Positions 12,101 through 25,885 of a DNA stretch of 64,000 nt are shown in pieces. The translations under genes were made by a program, and so were the position numbers. Numbering within the stretch: the first letter of the stretch is position 1; every line of letters begins with the position of its first letter. Below the pieces are notes generated by a model. That model was not told the origin of the DNA and did no database searches. It saw nothing but the letters and a program-made list of their open reading frames with translations. Origin of the DNA: Otis tarda. Lineage: Eukaryota > Chordata > Aves > Otidiformes > Otididae. The stretch is taken from positions 5,038,001 to 5,102,000 of the forward strand of contig CM048554.1 in assembly GCA_026413225.1 (NCBI GenBank). Reading direction: 5' to 3'.

Positions 12101-13650
12101 AATCCCAACACAAAGCCATTTCAGGATCCAAGCCCTGAAAACAGCCCTCCCATGCATTGAAATTAATCCTTTCGAGCGTTCAGAACCTGCAGAGGGGCTT
12201 TGTGGCTTTGATTCGCACCTGTATTTAGATACAAGCCCTCCAGCAAAGACCCAAGCGTGCATTCTCTTTCACCTCTTCCTTTCTCCCTGACATTTGATTT
12301 TCCACCTCCAAGGCTTATATTAAAGAGCTAGAAATTACAGCAGCCCCAAATGAAAACCTATTTCTGATGGCACAGAACCAGGCTGACACCTAAAAGTTAT
12401 GCTGCTACAGAGAGACCAGACTACACCAGTAGCCTTAGTGGAATAATCCCTCCTTAGAAATCGAGGGAAGCTTGGAAATCAGAGTCTAGGAATACACTTC
12501 AGTCAGGAATTGGATATTTTGCTGGCACCTGAGCGGTATAATGGACTGTGCAAGGTCCAGGGTTTGCTTGGAAAAAGCAACTGCTGCCCTGACGAGGCAG
12601 CTCATGACTTGATCTTCACTGTGGCCACCAGAAAACTGGGAAAGAGCCTGAGCTGGGGGAAATGGTTGTCTTGGGCATCACAACCTCAGCAGAAAACTGA
12701 AGCCAGCTGGTAGCATGGCTCTGTAACTCACGCCGGTGTAAGATGATGCTTATATACAATACTCAAATACTTTTCCCCTCCCAATAACTGAGCAAACACA
12801 GAGGACTGATTTGCAGCTGAAATTAAGTTTTGGTCTCAAACTTGTCCAGAGCATCTGCTGAGGGCTGAACCTTTGATTTTTTTTTTACATAAAGTAAATC
12901 AAAGCTTGTCTTGCCTCTCTGTGGTTTGAAATGGGAGAAGCATCAAAATAGCAAGTTAGAGAACTGCTACCCTAGCAGAAATCTCCGATGATATGTTCAG
13001 TCCACTGACATGAGACAGAGCACAAATTGCTTGGGAATTTTGCTCTAAAGCATGAAGCAAGAAAATGAGACTGCAAAAGTGAGAAAGTTTAAATAGGAGT
13101 CTGTAAACTCACTCCCCACAGCACAGAAAGTCTGCACAACTGAGGAGCTGGCTGCAGCCTGCATTGCTTTTCAGCTGCAGGTCACTGGTTTCAATCTGAT
13201 CCAAGCGGTGGGGACAGAGCCAGTGCCATCTGGCAGATGTCGAGTGGCTCCTGTGCAGAAACATCCCCAAAAATCTCAGCTATTTACAGTAATTTCATCT
13301 TTACTGGGCATAGTGCTGGCCTAAGATTAGGATGCTTTTACCAAGTCAGGATGAAGGTGCACTCGGAAGCTCACGCTACTGCAGTCTGCTAAACCTGCAA
13401 CATAAGTGAAGCTGGTCATCTGGCACAACAATTCAGGAAAAACTGAGATTGCTGCAGGAATAAAAAGATCAACATCATAGATTTTTACAAAGTTAAATTG
13501 ATGAGACACTCAAAAAGCAGAACTACATTAAGAATTATTGTATAATTGATACTAACATGGTTATTATTCAGCCTTATAAAATATTTTCCTTATTCGTATC
13601 AACCGACTTGGCATTTCTTTTCCATTCTATTGTAATTCTTGTTCTTTTAT

Positions 13651-13668
13651 GAAATGTAATTACATTTC
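13651..13668. promoter_or_regulatory. 18-bp perfect palindrome centred on TAATTA
   Basis: GAAATGTAATTACATTTC is identical to its own reverse complement. The centre TAATTA is the core recognised by many homeodomain proteins, and a palindrome can bind them as dimers. It sits in an A/T-rich stretch without repeats. The palindrome is directly visible; the regulatory role is inferred. Confidence 0.35.
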
Positions 13669-16600
13669 CACAAACGTCATGTCTATAGAGGAAGTGTGCC
13701 AGAAAGCCATTAGACTCGTACTTGTCTTGCGGCAGTGCCAGACGCAGTACGCATTGATTTTTCTGAAGATCATGAGGTGTCTCATTTTGCCCAATTCTCC
13801 CCGTCTCAGTGCAGGCAACACGTGTAGACACCAACACAGTCAAATTTACAAAAGTGTCAGTTCATAAGATCACCAAGTTCAGTTCTCTTCCACCACAAGC
13901 AAGGTGCAAGTCATCTACGTTATTAGTCACCACTAGAAAATAGTATTAAAAGAATGAGAACTATTATTTCCACAGCAGATTACTCAGATCTGCTGCAGTC
14001 ATCTGAAAGGCAGGGCTACACAAATATTAGCGTACGTAGTAAGAGTTTTCCCATTCCTGGGTTCCTGTGGAACAAATCTGGAATTTTACCGTGCCTTTTT
14101 CATCCCAATGTTTTCGCTATCTTCTACCACTTGCCACATTAGTAAGCTACCAGAAAAGAAAGGCTAAGTCATCTTAGGGTAAACTTTGCTTTTCTTTATT
14201 AATGCTCTATAAATCAGCCTGTTATAAATCAGGGAATTTTCATTAATCAATTCTCAAAAAATATTATATTTGGCTAAGAGTGTCAAATTGTGAAAGTAAC
14301 AAAGAAAAAATTAAAACCATGTGCTAGAAGCGGGTTCATGACTGCATGCTTACGTCAACAAAGACTCATAACTGCACAAACAATTACCATATATCATGTT
14401 AACTTTCATTAAATAAAACCGTGCTGAAAACCAGTAGTACGATCCTTATAAGACACACATGTTTTCTAATATATTTGTGTATGCAGGACAGCATTTTTGC
14501 GCTCAGTTAACTGCAAACTTGGGTTGCATATGTGTAAATGTGGGCAGAACTTCTCCTGACTGCTTTCCATACACAGATACATTAGAAAATACCCCATATC
14601 TTGCTGAGTGACAAAACCAGAGGACTAAAGATCAGAGAGATGCAGATTTAACAAGGTCCTAAGAGGCTAAGGAGTGATTTAATCTTTGATAAGCCGTTTA
14701 GAACGACGTATTCAAACCTGGCTGAGACTAGATCATCAGTTAGCGCGAACTGATCCGTTCGTTAATTAAGAATATAGTCCCTCGACTGTACACGACCTGG
14801 AACCAACTGGGATCTAGTTCCCTTAACGTAAACTGAAGCAACACTATTTACATTTAGGAGAAGACAGTAGTAAAAAGCTGTGCCAAGAACACAACAAAAG
14901 TCAATCCTCCCAGAGAAGAAACAAGTTAAACCAGCAAAATAACATACCAGTTCCCTGTGCAAAATAACTCTGCCAGTGAGAAAGGGATTTAGTTGGTGTC
15001 ATTGTCTGTGCAAGCTCTTTCTGGAGCACTAGAAAATGATTTGTAAAGAAGAAACCATCATATTTGTCACATGCAGAACTCTGAAGCAGATCTGACTCAG
15101 GAGCTGGGGCAACAGAAGAACATAGTCACTTCCCTAGATGACAGCAAACCACATGAACCACATAAGCGTCAAATTCCAGCCTGGGCCTATTTGTAGGTCA
15201 GTTTTCTTCTTTTTCCACGTTTGTGTGTATTGATATTTATATTACAGCATTTCCTAGAGGTCCTAAGCAATAGCATGCTCCTACTGAACTAGACATCATA
15301 AAAAATAGACACAGCAAAATAAAACATATTCAGAGGGCCCACAAACAGTCAACAGCTAAAACAGACAAGATAGGGAGAAATATCTACATCGTACTCCTTT
15401 TGCTATATACGCATGAAGACCAACATATTTGGCTCTTCTTTGCCACATGCTTAAGTCAGTCAAAATAAATACCTGAAAAGAAGGTGCTGGTCACGCAGCA
15501 GTGCAGTTCTTTGCACTGTTCCTCTTGCTGGATACATTCTGGTCAGGACTCCTGTCCCTTCTAATATTTTCTTATTACAATCAGTAGAGAAATGCATCTC
15601 CAGCCATTAGGGCTACAGAGAACAGCAAGCCCTCACAAAAAGGCTCAGAAGGCAGAAGGAAACAAAAAGAGCAAACGACCCCCAAATTATTACTTCTAGA
15701 ACATCTTCCCATTTTGCCAGCCAAACTCTCAGGGCTGCTGGGGGCTGATCCACCAGTACTGGAAAGCCTGATGCTGGCTCCATAACACAGGCAAAACCTC
15801 AGCCAAAATGCAGGGCACGGACGCACGTTCCTCTCATTTAAGTTTCTATGCACTAATGGTTATCAAACGGGTGGCTGTTTATTTCATAAAGGAAAGCCTA
15901 CCCTGTAAAGCTGGTAGTTTAAGTGTTTTAAACAAACGTGCTCTCCAAACTTTAAAATGGTGCATTTGCCAGGGCTTTTATACACTTTCAGATGCGCAAG
16001 AGAAAATAAATAAATAGGAAAGAGGATAATTTAATCCTTGTCATCAAGAGAGTTTCATCTCTTAACTTCAGCACCTGATACTTACTAAGCAGTTGCGGCC
16101 TGTCACATTGTCAGAGTCAAAAAATATTCTGCCAACCGTATCTATAGGATAAATTCTGATTTGCTGCACAAATTTCAGGTTGTGCAAAAAACCTCTCTTG
16201 ATCTGCAGAAGGCCGAGGCGTTCGGTGTTGGTGCAGGACTGAAAGGCCCTGACAGGCAGGGAAAACAAATGCCTGCGCTCTTACAGGCCTGGTGCGCATA
16301 GCACCCATTTGCTGATGAGTTGCATTGATTCTGTGAAGTGTCCCATGAAATACGCCTTCAGAGCAGCAAAAAACCACCCTGAAAGAGGACAACCACTGTG
16401 AAAGCCACAGAACCTTCTTTGTGCCTTCGCTCTTCCCTTTGAACGGAGGTCTTCACTGTGAACGCACACAACAGGATGGAGGGAAGCCGTCGTTATTTGC
16501 TAGGTCTTGTGGTCACTTCCCTCATTCACCTGGCTCTGTATCCTGAAATTTCAGAGCCAAATCCACCCCTTTAAATCACTTGGAATGACATTGCACATCA

Positions 16601-18226
16601 GGCAAGCTATTATGGCAGCAAGATGCTGGATTTGCATATCTACAGGAGCAAAGATCTCCTTTCACAGGGGGTGAGAGGAAAGAGAATTCTTTCCTGAAAG
16701 TTTCAAGATAAAAGAAGACGCTGGTTCAAAAATAATTAAGTTTTTAATTTTTTCTCTTTTTTTGCCTTTTTCATTTTTTTTCCCCCCTAAACTATCTAAA
16801 TAGGAGTAGGAAAGGAAAAGGGGAAAAATTCCACAATAGGAGGAGGAAAAAGCCAAATAATAACAGCTCCAAGGGATGCTAAAATGCAGTCTTTGCATAT
16901 GCAGCCTACAAAATTTGAGCTTTCTATCTCTTTCCTCTTGCTCATTCACTGCGCTGCCATCTGTGCAATTTTCTCCATGCAATTCCAGCACACCAGAGAT
17001 GTTGAACTTGACTTTCCTTCCCACTCTCATGGAAAAGTAGATTTTAATTAGAGGAAAAACAAACAAACAACAAAAAAATCTCTATTTTCCTTGATCATAG
17101 TAATTACATTTTTTGCTTAGTCACAAAGCTCATTTGGTAAAGTTTTACCTGAATGATTTTGTTTGCTCAAACTGAGGGGTTGGGGCAGGTGAGGAAAATA
17201 AGTCAGGGGAAGAGGGAAGATTTTTTTTTTCCCCCTACATTTATGTTTTGGAATAAAGGGCTGGATCTCCTGAAAATGTTGAGATAAGGAATGTGGTGAA
17301 GTCTCCAAATTACACTGAAAAATTAAATGAAGTACGTTGAGTACAAGTATGTTAATACTTAGCAAACACTTCCCTCCCCAAGAAAGGAGTTGGTCTGTGG
17401 GCCAAGCCAGCCCATTCTCCTCCCTGAACCCAGGAGCAATTCTCCAGCTGACTCAAACAAGACTATTTCTGTGCTGAATTGTTGATGGTATCTAGAACAG
17501 ACCTTCAATTATTTCATATTTATCCACATGACTCTTCCCAAAAGCAGCTTGATTCACAAGCTGAGCCTCCGTTCCACCACACCTAATGAACGTGGTTTGG
17601 GAAGGAGATATGATCAGGACACGATGAGCCATAAGAGGTAAAAGAGGGAGTACCTGGGAGAAGTGAAGAGGGGGAATTCAAGCAATTCAGAATGTGAGCC
17701 AAATACTCATTGAATCCAGCAAGCTTTGGATAAAACTTGTGCTAAGGTTAGACGTGTATCTCTGCACACTACAACAAAGAGGGGAAGAACTGATTCTTTC
17801 TTTCTTCATTATACTGAGAGGAGAGGTGACATGACAAAGGAAAAACAAGACTAAGCACAAGTAAACGTCTATGGAAGAACCTTTGAAGGATGTTTGAAGG
17901 ATGGAGTTGTGATGGGAGGAAAAATGGCACGGTCCTTCAGGAAGATAAAGGAATCATGCAGGCAACTTGGCCGGACTGGCTCAGCAATGGGGGCTCCGTA
18001 CCGAGACAGCCACCAAAAGGGGAGGAAAGATGCATCCTTTGGTAGCCAAGCCCTTTGCTTGGAGCTATCCGCCAGCGGCGCTGCTGGTGGTGACAGAGCT
18101 GCCCCAAACGATGCTCTCTGAACCTCTCTGACCACTGTGTGCCCTGCAGTGCTGGGAGCACAGAGCTGAACTTACACCCCTGCATCCCATCTCAAACCCC
18201 AGGGGGAGAGGAGACTGGCTCCTCTT

Positions 18227-18310
18227 AATCATAGAATCTTAAGTTTGGAAGATACCTCCAAGATCATCAAGTCCAACTGTCAACCTAACACCACCATGCC
18301 TACCAAACCT
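18227..18310 (-). mobile_element. Old CR1-like LINE 3' fragment, divergent subfamily
   Basis: The segment AATCATAGAATCTTAAGTTTG, then GAAGATACCTCCAAGATCATC and AAGTCCAACTGTCAACCTAA, matches the complement of the 3' end of an older avian CR1 subfamily, in which the octamers are followed by a Watson-strand TTTGGAAAAGACCTCTAAGATCATC-like stretch. Only about 85 bp are clear; similarity fades after ACCACCATGCCTACCAAACC. Orientation is - because the octamer end is at the left. Confidence 0.8.
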
Positions 18311-21300
18311 GTTTACTTATCAGTAAATATAATGAAATTATCTGCTGCTGCTAGCCTTTCTGAGCACCAGTTCTAGACATCCTGTCCTGAGCTTGCAGCA
18401 ATGTTTGTGTCCTGCTCCCCCCAACCACAACCCCAAAAAAGGGGAAAAATCCAACCAGAAAGACACTTTAGATGCAGCTTAAAAGCATGGAAGCCTAGGA
18501 CTGCTTAGGAAACATGTCTTTTCTTGCCCCCAGAAAACACTTTTATAGGAATAGCATTTTATGTTTTAAGAAAAAGTTCATGTTAACAATGAAAAAAAAT
18601 TGGGTTTTGAAAGTTTTTCAATAAACTGCACTTAATTTTAAAGTGAAAAAAAATGGCCACAGACTATATTATGAGGGAAAATATCCTCCCTATTAAAAAG
18701 AACGCTTAGTTCAGGCAGAAAAAGTCCTCAGAAATGAAGTGAGTTGCATCTGACCTGCTCCACCGTGCATACTGCTAAACCTTACCCATTCCATTTCCAC
18801 CTGCACGTTGGCTTTGCTTCCTCTTTCACGCTCACCCCTCAGATGTGGAAATAATAAAGGAGGAATGAGACACCGCTATTGTTTTCTAAACCATACCAAC
18901 TTCTTCTGAATTTATTGTCAAGATCTATTTTTTGGCAGGGGTAACAAGAAAGGTCAAACTGGAACACAGCTGCAGGTGTGCAGCTACAATCCACACTGCT
19001 GCTTTGTGTGGCGATGAATGAAAACACGAGGGGTTTTTTTTAAGCTCTGCTTAACAATCCAGAGGCTCTTTTATCTCTCCTTGAGGGACGTTGGAGGGGA
19101 GCTGCTCAGCTGCTGCTCTATCGGATGCATTTGGTCCTGCTGACTTCTGGGCTGGGAAGCTTTATGTTACAGCTGATCCCTACATCTGGTCTTTTCTCCT
19201 TTAGTTTTCATGTGTCTTTGCATATGGTGTTGGAAAAGCAAGAACAAACTCATCTGAAACCAAAACCAAGTCAGCACTGAAAAGAGACAAGAATAAGGTT
19301 TTGATCTTTTCATTATTACCAGAATCCAGAGAAGCTCTTTATGCAAAGGGAATGCTCAGCAACAAAACAGTGCAAGTGCTATGAGGTATGAAGAAATACT
19401 GACACTTTAACCAAAACAAAACAAAACAAAAAGACACATAAAGACACATTGATTTAGGCCTTACACTTTTTTTTTTTTTTTAGTTCATGCATTCAAGCTG
19501 ATGTCTCACTTTAGGCCTTACAGATCCATTTGTGAGCAAGTTTGTGAGAACTTGCACTAAGGATTTGGGAAATTTGTTATTTGGAGGATGAATGACCTTC
19601 AGCAAGAAGGTAGGACACAACTCTGCCTGCGTTGCTGGGACGATAGCAGAGATCTAAGAAAACATGATCTCATTTGATTCATTTCATAACTGCAGAAATA
19701 TAGATTTCCTTTCCACTCTTCCCTCTCAACATCACCACTCAGCTCTCCCAGAAAGCAACATAAACGTCTCCTGCCATGTCCTTGAGCTGGTGAATGGGAC
19801 TGAACACTTTGGAAAATGCAGGCTATTTCATTTATTTGCTTCAACAGGAAAATAAATCAGAAAATTCAGCTTTGCGCCTGCCAGCATCTTGATTTCAGGC
19901 GCCAGTTCTGGAAAATCTTGCCCTTAAATGAAAATCACATCCTGGAAATATTCCAAGTAGGTGTACCTCAATCTTCATTCTAGAAAAGCCAACCTGTAAG
20001 CATAAATACGCCAGCTCTGCCCCAACTATTAGGCCAGTGACTTCCAACACAACTACAAGCAGCATTATCCAAAATATGTACTATAAACACATAGACTGCA
20101 CTGTACTGTGCCTTTGATACAAGTCTTATAAAAATGACAGTTTTTTAAGTACTAGAAATATGCTTTTAAGAGCCTGTAGGTTCCAATAGTCACCACTGTG
20201 GTCTAAGCACAAATATTGCCTCAGTTATTTAACTAATCCTTGTTCCTGAAGCATTAATGTCCTCAGAAGCTAACACACCTTTTTTTTTTGGCTGGGGAAC
20301 CAAGGCACAGACTTTTGATTTGTCCAAAGCTATATAAAAAGTTATCAATAGTGGAAATTTATGTCATGGTCAACATCTGGTGCAGATTATTTACAAATAA
20401 GTTGGCTCCCTTAAAAAAAAAAAGTTTTTAAGTTTGTTTACAAAGTTGCTGCATGTTGTTTCCACTGTTTTATTAAAAGCACATGGAGCCTTGCTTCCAA
20501 ACAGCAGCATTAAAAATAGACTAGGATTCACGGTGGATGAAATTCAAGCTTTGGTTTTGATAAACATCCAGAAGTTAGGATTAGCCAAACTTCTTTGGTC
20601 AGCCAAGAATTTATAGTAAGACATTTATTATGGAAAGCTAGAGGATGAGAAACCTGAACACAAATAAGTCACAGTCTTCCGGACAAATCCATCTACCATG
20701 TAAAAATGGCATAGGCTGCGAAGGTCCAACATACAGGATACCTTACAGGAGTGACAGGAAATCATCAGCTACATGCACTGGAGTTGGAATGGAGCACAGC
20801 ATCCAGGTCAACATAAAAGGGAGATGGATGGTTTCCTTTGGGAAGCTGTCCTTGATAGGAACTCCAGTTCCCATGGCTTGCTGTCAGGCCTCTGTCAGCT
20901 TTTATCCCTCATTGCCTGTAAGACCCGACTTCTGTGCACAGTCATCATGGACAGAGTGTTATGACTCTACACCAAATAAACCCTTGGCTTGCTGAAATTA
21001 GCATCAGCACTGCTGACAGCATCACATCAGCCATAAAAATCATCCATTTGGGCACCAAGAGTTTTGTACACTTGTACAGAACTGTATGTTAATGATACCT
21101 TGCCGTGAAAAGGCAGGAAGAAGAATGAAAAATATCTAAGCAGTTTGATCTGAAGAATTCAAAAAAGTCAAGCGTGCTTTATTACAGACCAGTTGTAGAC
21201 CAGTTTGCCTGACCAAGGAATTACATCTGATAACAACACCTTCTGGTGTTGGCTGGAACAAAATGTTTTCTAAAAGCCCCCAAAATGAATTGAAGGAGAA

Positions 21301-24300
21301 TACCTTGGAACTGGCAAAAATGCACCATGTCCTAAATTAAAACATAACTATGAGCCTAAATAAAGACACGTGGTTAGTGGCTGGCTGCTCCTCCCCACTC
21401 TGTTGGTTCATCTTGTACAGATGAACATCTTGGTACATCTTGTACATCTTAGCTTATAGGTCATCAAAGAGAGAAGCCTTTCTTTCTCTTCCACCCAGGA
21501 GCACAACCGCAGTCTCAGACAGGTTCAGAGGAGCAGCTGCTGATAGGTTTTCCCAACAGCAGGAGATCCCATATACCTCACCCACGGTGCGCCAGGGTAC
21601 AACAGAACACCAGGCAGGGCAGATAAGGATTTGTCTTTTATACCAGCACCAAATTTTCCCTCTGAAATAGCCTAGTTTGTGGATATGTCAGGAGGAGCTG
21701 AAAAAACTATTAGCCTACCAAATGTCTGGCTCTTTGTTTCCCTTCCATTCATTGCACAGGTAAACCCTCCCCCCACCAAAAAAAAAAAAAAAATTAATAA
21801 TAATTCCAGCTGAGGTTGTTAACCCAGTGTAAGCGGTGGAGTTACATCTTGTCAGCTGAAGGCACTGGCCAGGTTACAGAAAGAACAAAGGGAGCACATC
21901 TAGTATTCAGGAATTCATCAAAAATTGCAGATTAAAAGAATCACACATCAAAAAGGATGACAGCTCCAGCCACGTGAAATCTGCCAAAACCAGGATTCTA
22001 CATGAAGGAGAACATAACCGGAGAGTTTTTTTGAGCATGGGTGTGTGACCTTCGCACAATTGTATTGACTGGATGCTAGCATTTTGAATTTGCACTTGAT
22101 TTTTAACCTTAACAGCAAGGTTAGATGTGCAAATATTGAATGAGAAGGTAGGTAAAACGTGGCTTAACCCAAACCTCCCTGCGTGCAATTTCTGGAGAAG
22201 ACTCTAACTACCTGTCTGCACATCTGTATGAAACATGTGAGGAGTTTACCTTGGAACCACAACCCTCTGTTCATAAGCCTGGTACTAAGACACACCGAAA
22301 CAGCTTGCTGTCTTTTTAGAACTCTGGCTAACATTTAATCCTGTCAGGCTTCTGCAGACCTGGAAATGGATGGAGACCTGTTTCTATCACAGCCAAGAAG
22401 GACTACTGCAATTCTTTCTCCTGAGTCTTATTATTTTTACAGAAATTTCAGTTCACCCAAAATAAAGTTGAGGACCTTACTATAAGCTGAACATCTGGGG
22501 CTTTAAAGAACAAGGCAGACTTACCCACTGCAAAATCAAAATATTGATACCAGATTTAGCTAGATGCTGTTCTGAAGCGTCTTATCAATGGGGAAAGAAA
22601 CTCTCATAGTCACCTTTCCTTGTTACTCTGCATCCTCAGACAAATTTAGACATGTGTCTAATAACCATGCCCAAGTTACTAATTACTGAGATTTTCTATG
22701 CTTGGCACAGCCTCTCCTTCTGTCACTTTTCTCCACCCAATACCCATTTCTCCTCCATCATCATCATCATCCATATCACCACAAATCTTTCACTGCTTCC
22801 ATCTACTGTCCAGGTTTCTTATCTGCTACAGATCCTGCTTTTACCAGGCTGTGGCCAAATCCATACCAGTACGTGTTATGTGATCAAACTGGTGTAAACC
22901 AGCATTGCTCAGAAGAGTCAGAGGGCAATTACACCAGTTGATGTTGAGGCCAGTTGTTTGCAGAAGGGAGTTGCTGGCAAAACAGGGGCCAGGCTTTGAG
23001 GTTCAAGTTTTAGAAAGTGTTAACTTTTCAAAAATTAGTGTAACTTAATTCCTGCCCTCAGATGATCTGTGATCTCACGAACAGGCCAATCCGTTCAATA
23101 CGGTGAGGAAAAGGACAAATGATTTTCCCTTCACCTGCTCTTATGCCTCACCACAAAGGTACAGATGTCACCATCATTCTCAAGGTCTGCAGTACAAAAA
23201 TCAAAGAAGAGGGGAAGTTAAAGCTCTGTTTATGAGGGGTTTAAATTTGTTATAAAAGCTGGTTCTGTCCACCTGGCATCATTTAAGCAAACAGGTGAAT
23301 ATCACTCATTGAAAAATAATGGGCTGGAGTCTCCGCTCAGCTATAATGGATTTGCACTGTTATAACTCCAAACAGACCTACGGGATGTTTATGCCCTACA
23401 AATAAACAGAAGTAGCTTTTCTTTCAGCAAAATACAATCTGTTCTGCCCTAATGATCAATGTTTCCCCTACTGAAAGAGATCTTAGTCCTACTTGGCTAA
23501 CCCCAGTATTAGTCAATAATGACTTTTAGAGTATTCAGCCAATCTTCTGGGAAAAAAACCCCAATATTATATATGTGTTTTGCCAAGGCAAAAATCATAC
23601 GCAAAAAATATCAGACCAGCTGACATAAGTTAGTATAGCTCCATTGACATTGGTTGCACAAACAAGTTTTGCAATAGAAAAAAAAATAAGCAAACTATAG
23701 CAATAGTTATAGACCATATTAACATTTCAATTAGCATATTATCCTAAATCATTGGTAACAATAGTTGGGAAGCTTTCAGTTCTTTCTGTATTTTTGTTTT
23801 AAGAGCACATGAATTCCCACGGCTATCCATGGCTAATTTGAAAAATAACAACTCCACATAGTATGCCTTGAAGAAGAAGAAAAAAAAAAAAAAGACAAAT
23901 GCACTTTTAAAATTAACAGGCTATAATTCAGATTTTTGTTATCAGAACTGGCCTCTGGAGTGGTGTGTGGGAAGTTCAGCTTTTGATACATTTCCTAAAG
24001 ATTACAACAGGTGATGTTGGAGAAGTCTTGGCCAAATCTTTACTCAACAGCTGCAAATGCTTCTTCCCAAATGCCTAATTTTGCATGAAAGAAAGGACTA
24101 CTCTGTTCAGATGTGCCCAAAAGGTGTCCATGGACAAGACCTTTGGCTGGTGTCACCGAGAAGAAACTTTTAATGAATTCACACAAGTTGAGAATCTCAT
24201 TCAGAATATTTGCCATCAATTCCCTGTTTGTTTTACCCTCTTCATTTTGATGAAGTCTGACCCAGAAGTTGCACTTGCTTTCACCGGTGAACCTCCCGTT

Positions 24301-25840
24301 ACACCGCGCTGCTGAACTGGGAGGAATTTCATAACCTCCGCGCAGGCATTGAGAACATCATCCTCTCCACAGAGCTGAAACTCTAGGGACTGGTGGACAG
24401 CAAGCTTCCCAACATTTAACTCTTAATCCCAACATGAGACAAGGTTGACTAGCTTTTACCCTTGTCAGCACCGCTCCTGCTCAGATCTGCCCGCTGGACT
24501 GCAGATGTGAACTCATTAAGCTAAAAGGAAACATGACTGATTCTGATCAAGCCAACTGTAAATAAAATATCAGTGTTTTATGATGACTTTTCTTTCCAAT
24601 CTTACAGAAGACAAGATCTGAATATGTAGTATTTGACCACTAAACTGAAATAAGGCTAGGGCAGTCTGGCAAAGATGTGATGCCGAAAGCTAGGACAGGA
24701 AAATGTGGATTCTTATCAAGGGATCAATGCAAAGCCCCCAGCTCTATATTGGCTTCCTTCCTCACTCTCCACACACAAGGAAGAAGGTGATGACATAGTG
24801 GACTGGCCAGAGTCATGAAAAACACAGAGCATGGCAGTATCTATAAAAAGACCTGAATTTGGTTAAGGAACGCCAATACAGTCTACCCTCAGAATTGATA
24901 CTCGGTGCCTAAGAGAGCTAACGTGGGAGAAGCTAGGATGGAAAAGCCAACGTATCAAATCTGTCACAATTTCCTCCAAAAATAGAATTTCTAGTCAAAT
25001 TCCCTTTTTACTGAGAAGTTTTGTTTTTTGATTTTACAACTATTCTTGCTCTGTATCACGACAAATCCACGGCAATTTCAAGCACGGGTAGAAAAGAAAG
25101 AGAAAGACCCCCTACCCATTCTGACCCACTTCTCTGGGTGTTTATTTAGGTGAGAGAAACTAAAGACAAGTGAACGCAGAAGCCCTGTTAACAGACAGGG
25201 TTTGGTCCTGAACTTGCTCCATGGCTTGGAGGAGTGAACCTTCCAGTCCATAATCTGGCACAAGGAGGCAACAACACTAAATAAATTTGGTTCATCTCCA
25301 AAAGTGCTCAGCTAGGATATTCAATATCGGTCTAGGAATTTATTTCATAAAACTTCCATTGAACTTAATGAGTACAGCATAGTTTAAAAAAACAAAACCA
25401 AACCAACAACAAAAACCCAAACGCTGAATCTCAAGGGCATATAATCACAGAGAGTAAGCAATGCACAAAAACTTTTAAAATGTTGAAATGGACCATACAC
25501 TGATAGACAAGCTTTCATATTTTCTGCACAAAAAAAAAAATAAACAAGAATTAGAGCCAGTGGCAAAATCAGAAAATGCTTTAAATGACAGGCTTTTAAA
25601 AAAATAACTTTTTCTCTAAATGTGGTCAGTATTGTCTCGGCATTTTCGCTAATTCTTTTGCTTTACCCCCATTCTTAAAAGTGTTTTTCTGATTTTCCTC
25701 TTCCATCATTTGTTTTCCTTTTTCTCTTCTAGTCTTTTTTTTTTTTCCACTGCTTATTTTGAACGTAGGTAGTTAGAAAAACTAGGAAGACCAACTTATG
25801 GGCAGGGGCAAAAAAAAAAGTAAGGCCATACAACTGCAGA

Positions 25841-25885
25841 AATTAAAAAAAAAAAATTAAAAAAAAAATTAAAAAAGAGAAAATA
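25841..25885. repeat. A-rich low-complexity tract
   Basis: Three A-runs separated by TT (pattern A12-TT-A10-TT-A6). The surrounding 25.5-26.1 kb is generally A/T-rich with several other A-runs. Confidence 0.9.

Larger units (their letters stand above)
8496..18226. other. Unique sequence, no gene confirmed
   Basis: Holds the longest ATG-started open frame of the window, 10658-11185 on + (175 codons), rich in Arg, Ser, Thr and Cys with no recognised domain. It is overlapped by long open frames on the other strand. A - strand frame at 11531-11740 (SCALYETLQKLEEKGQALF) is protein-like but is closed by a stop immediately upstream and has no recognised splice acceptor. Neither is supported as a gene. 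Confidence 0.55.
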
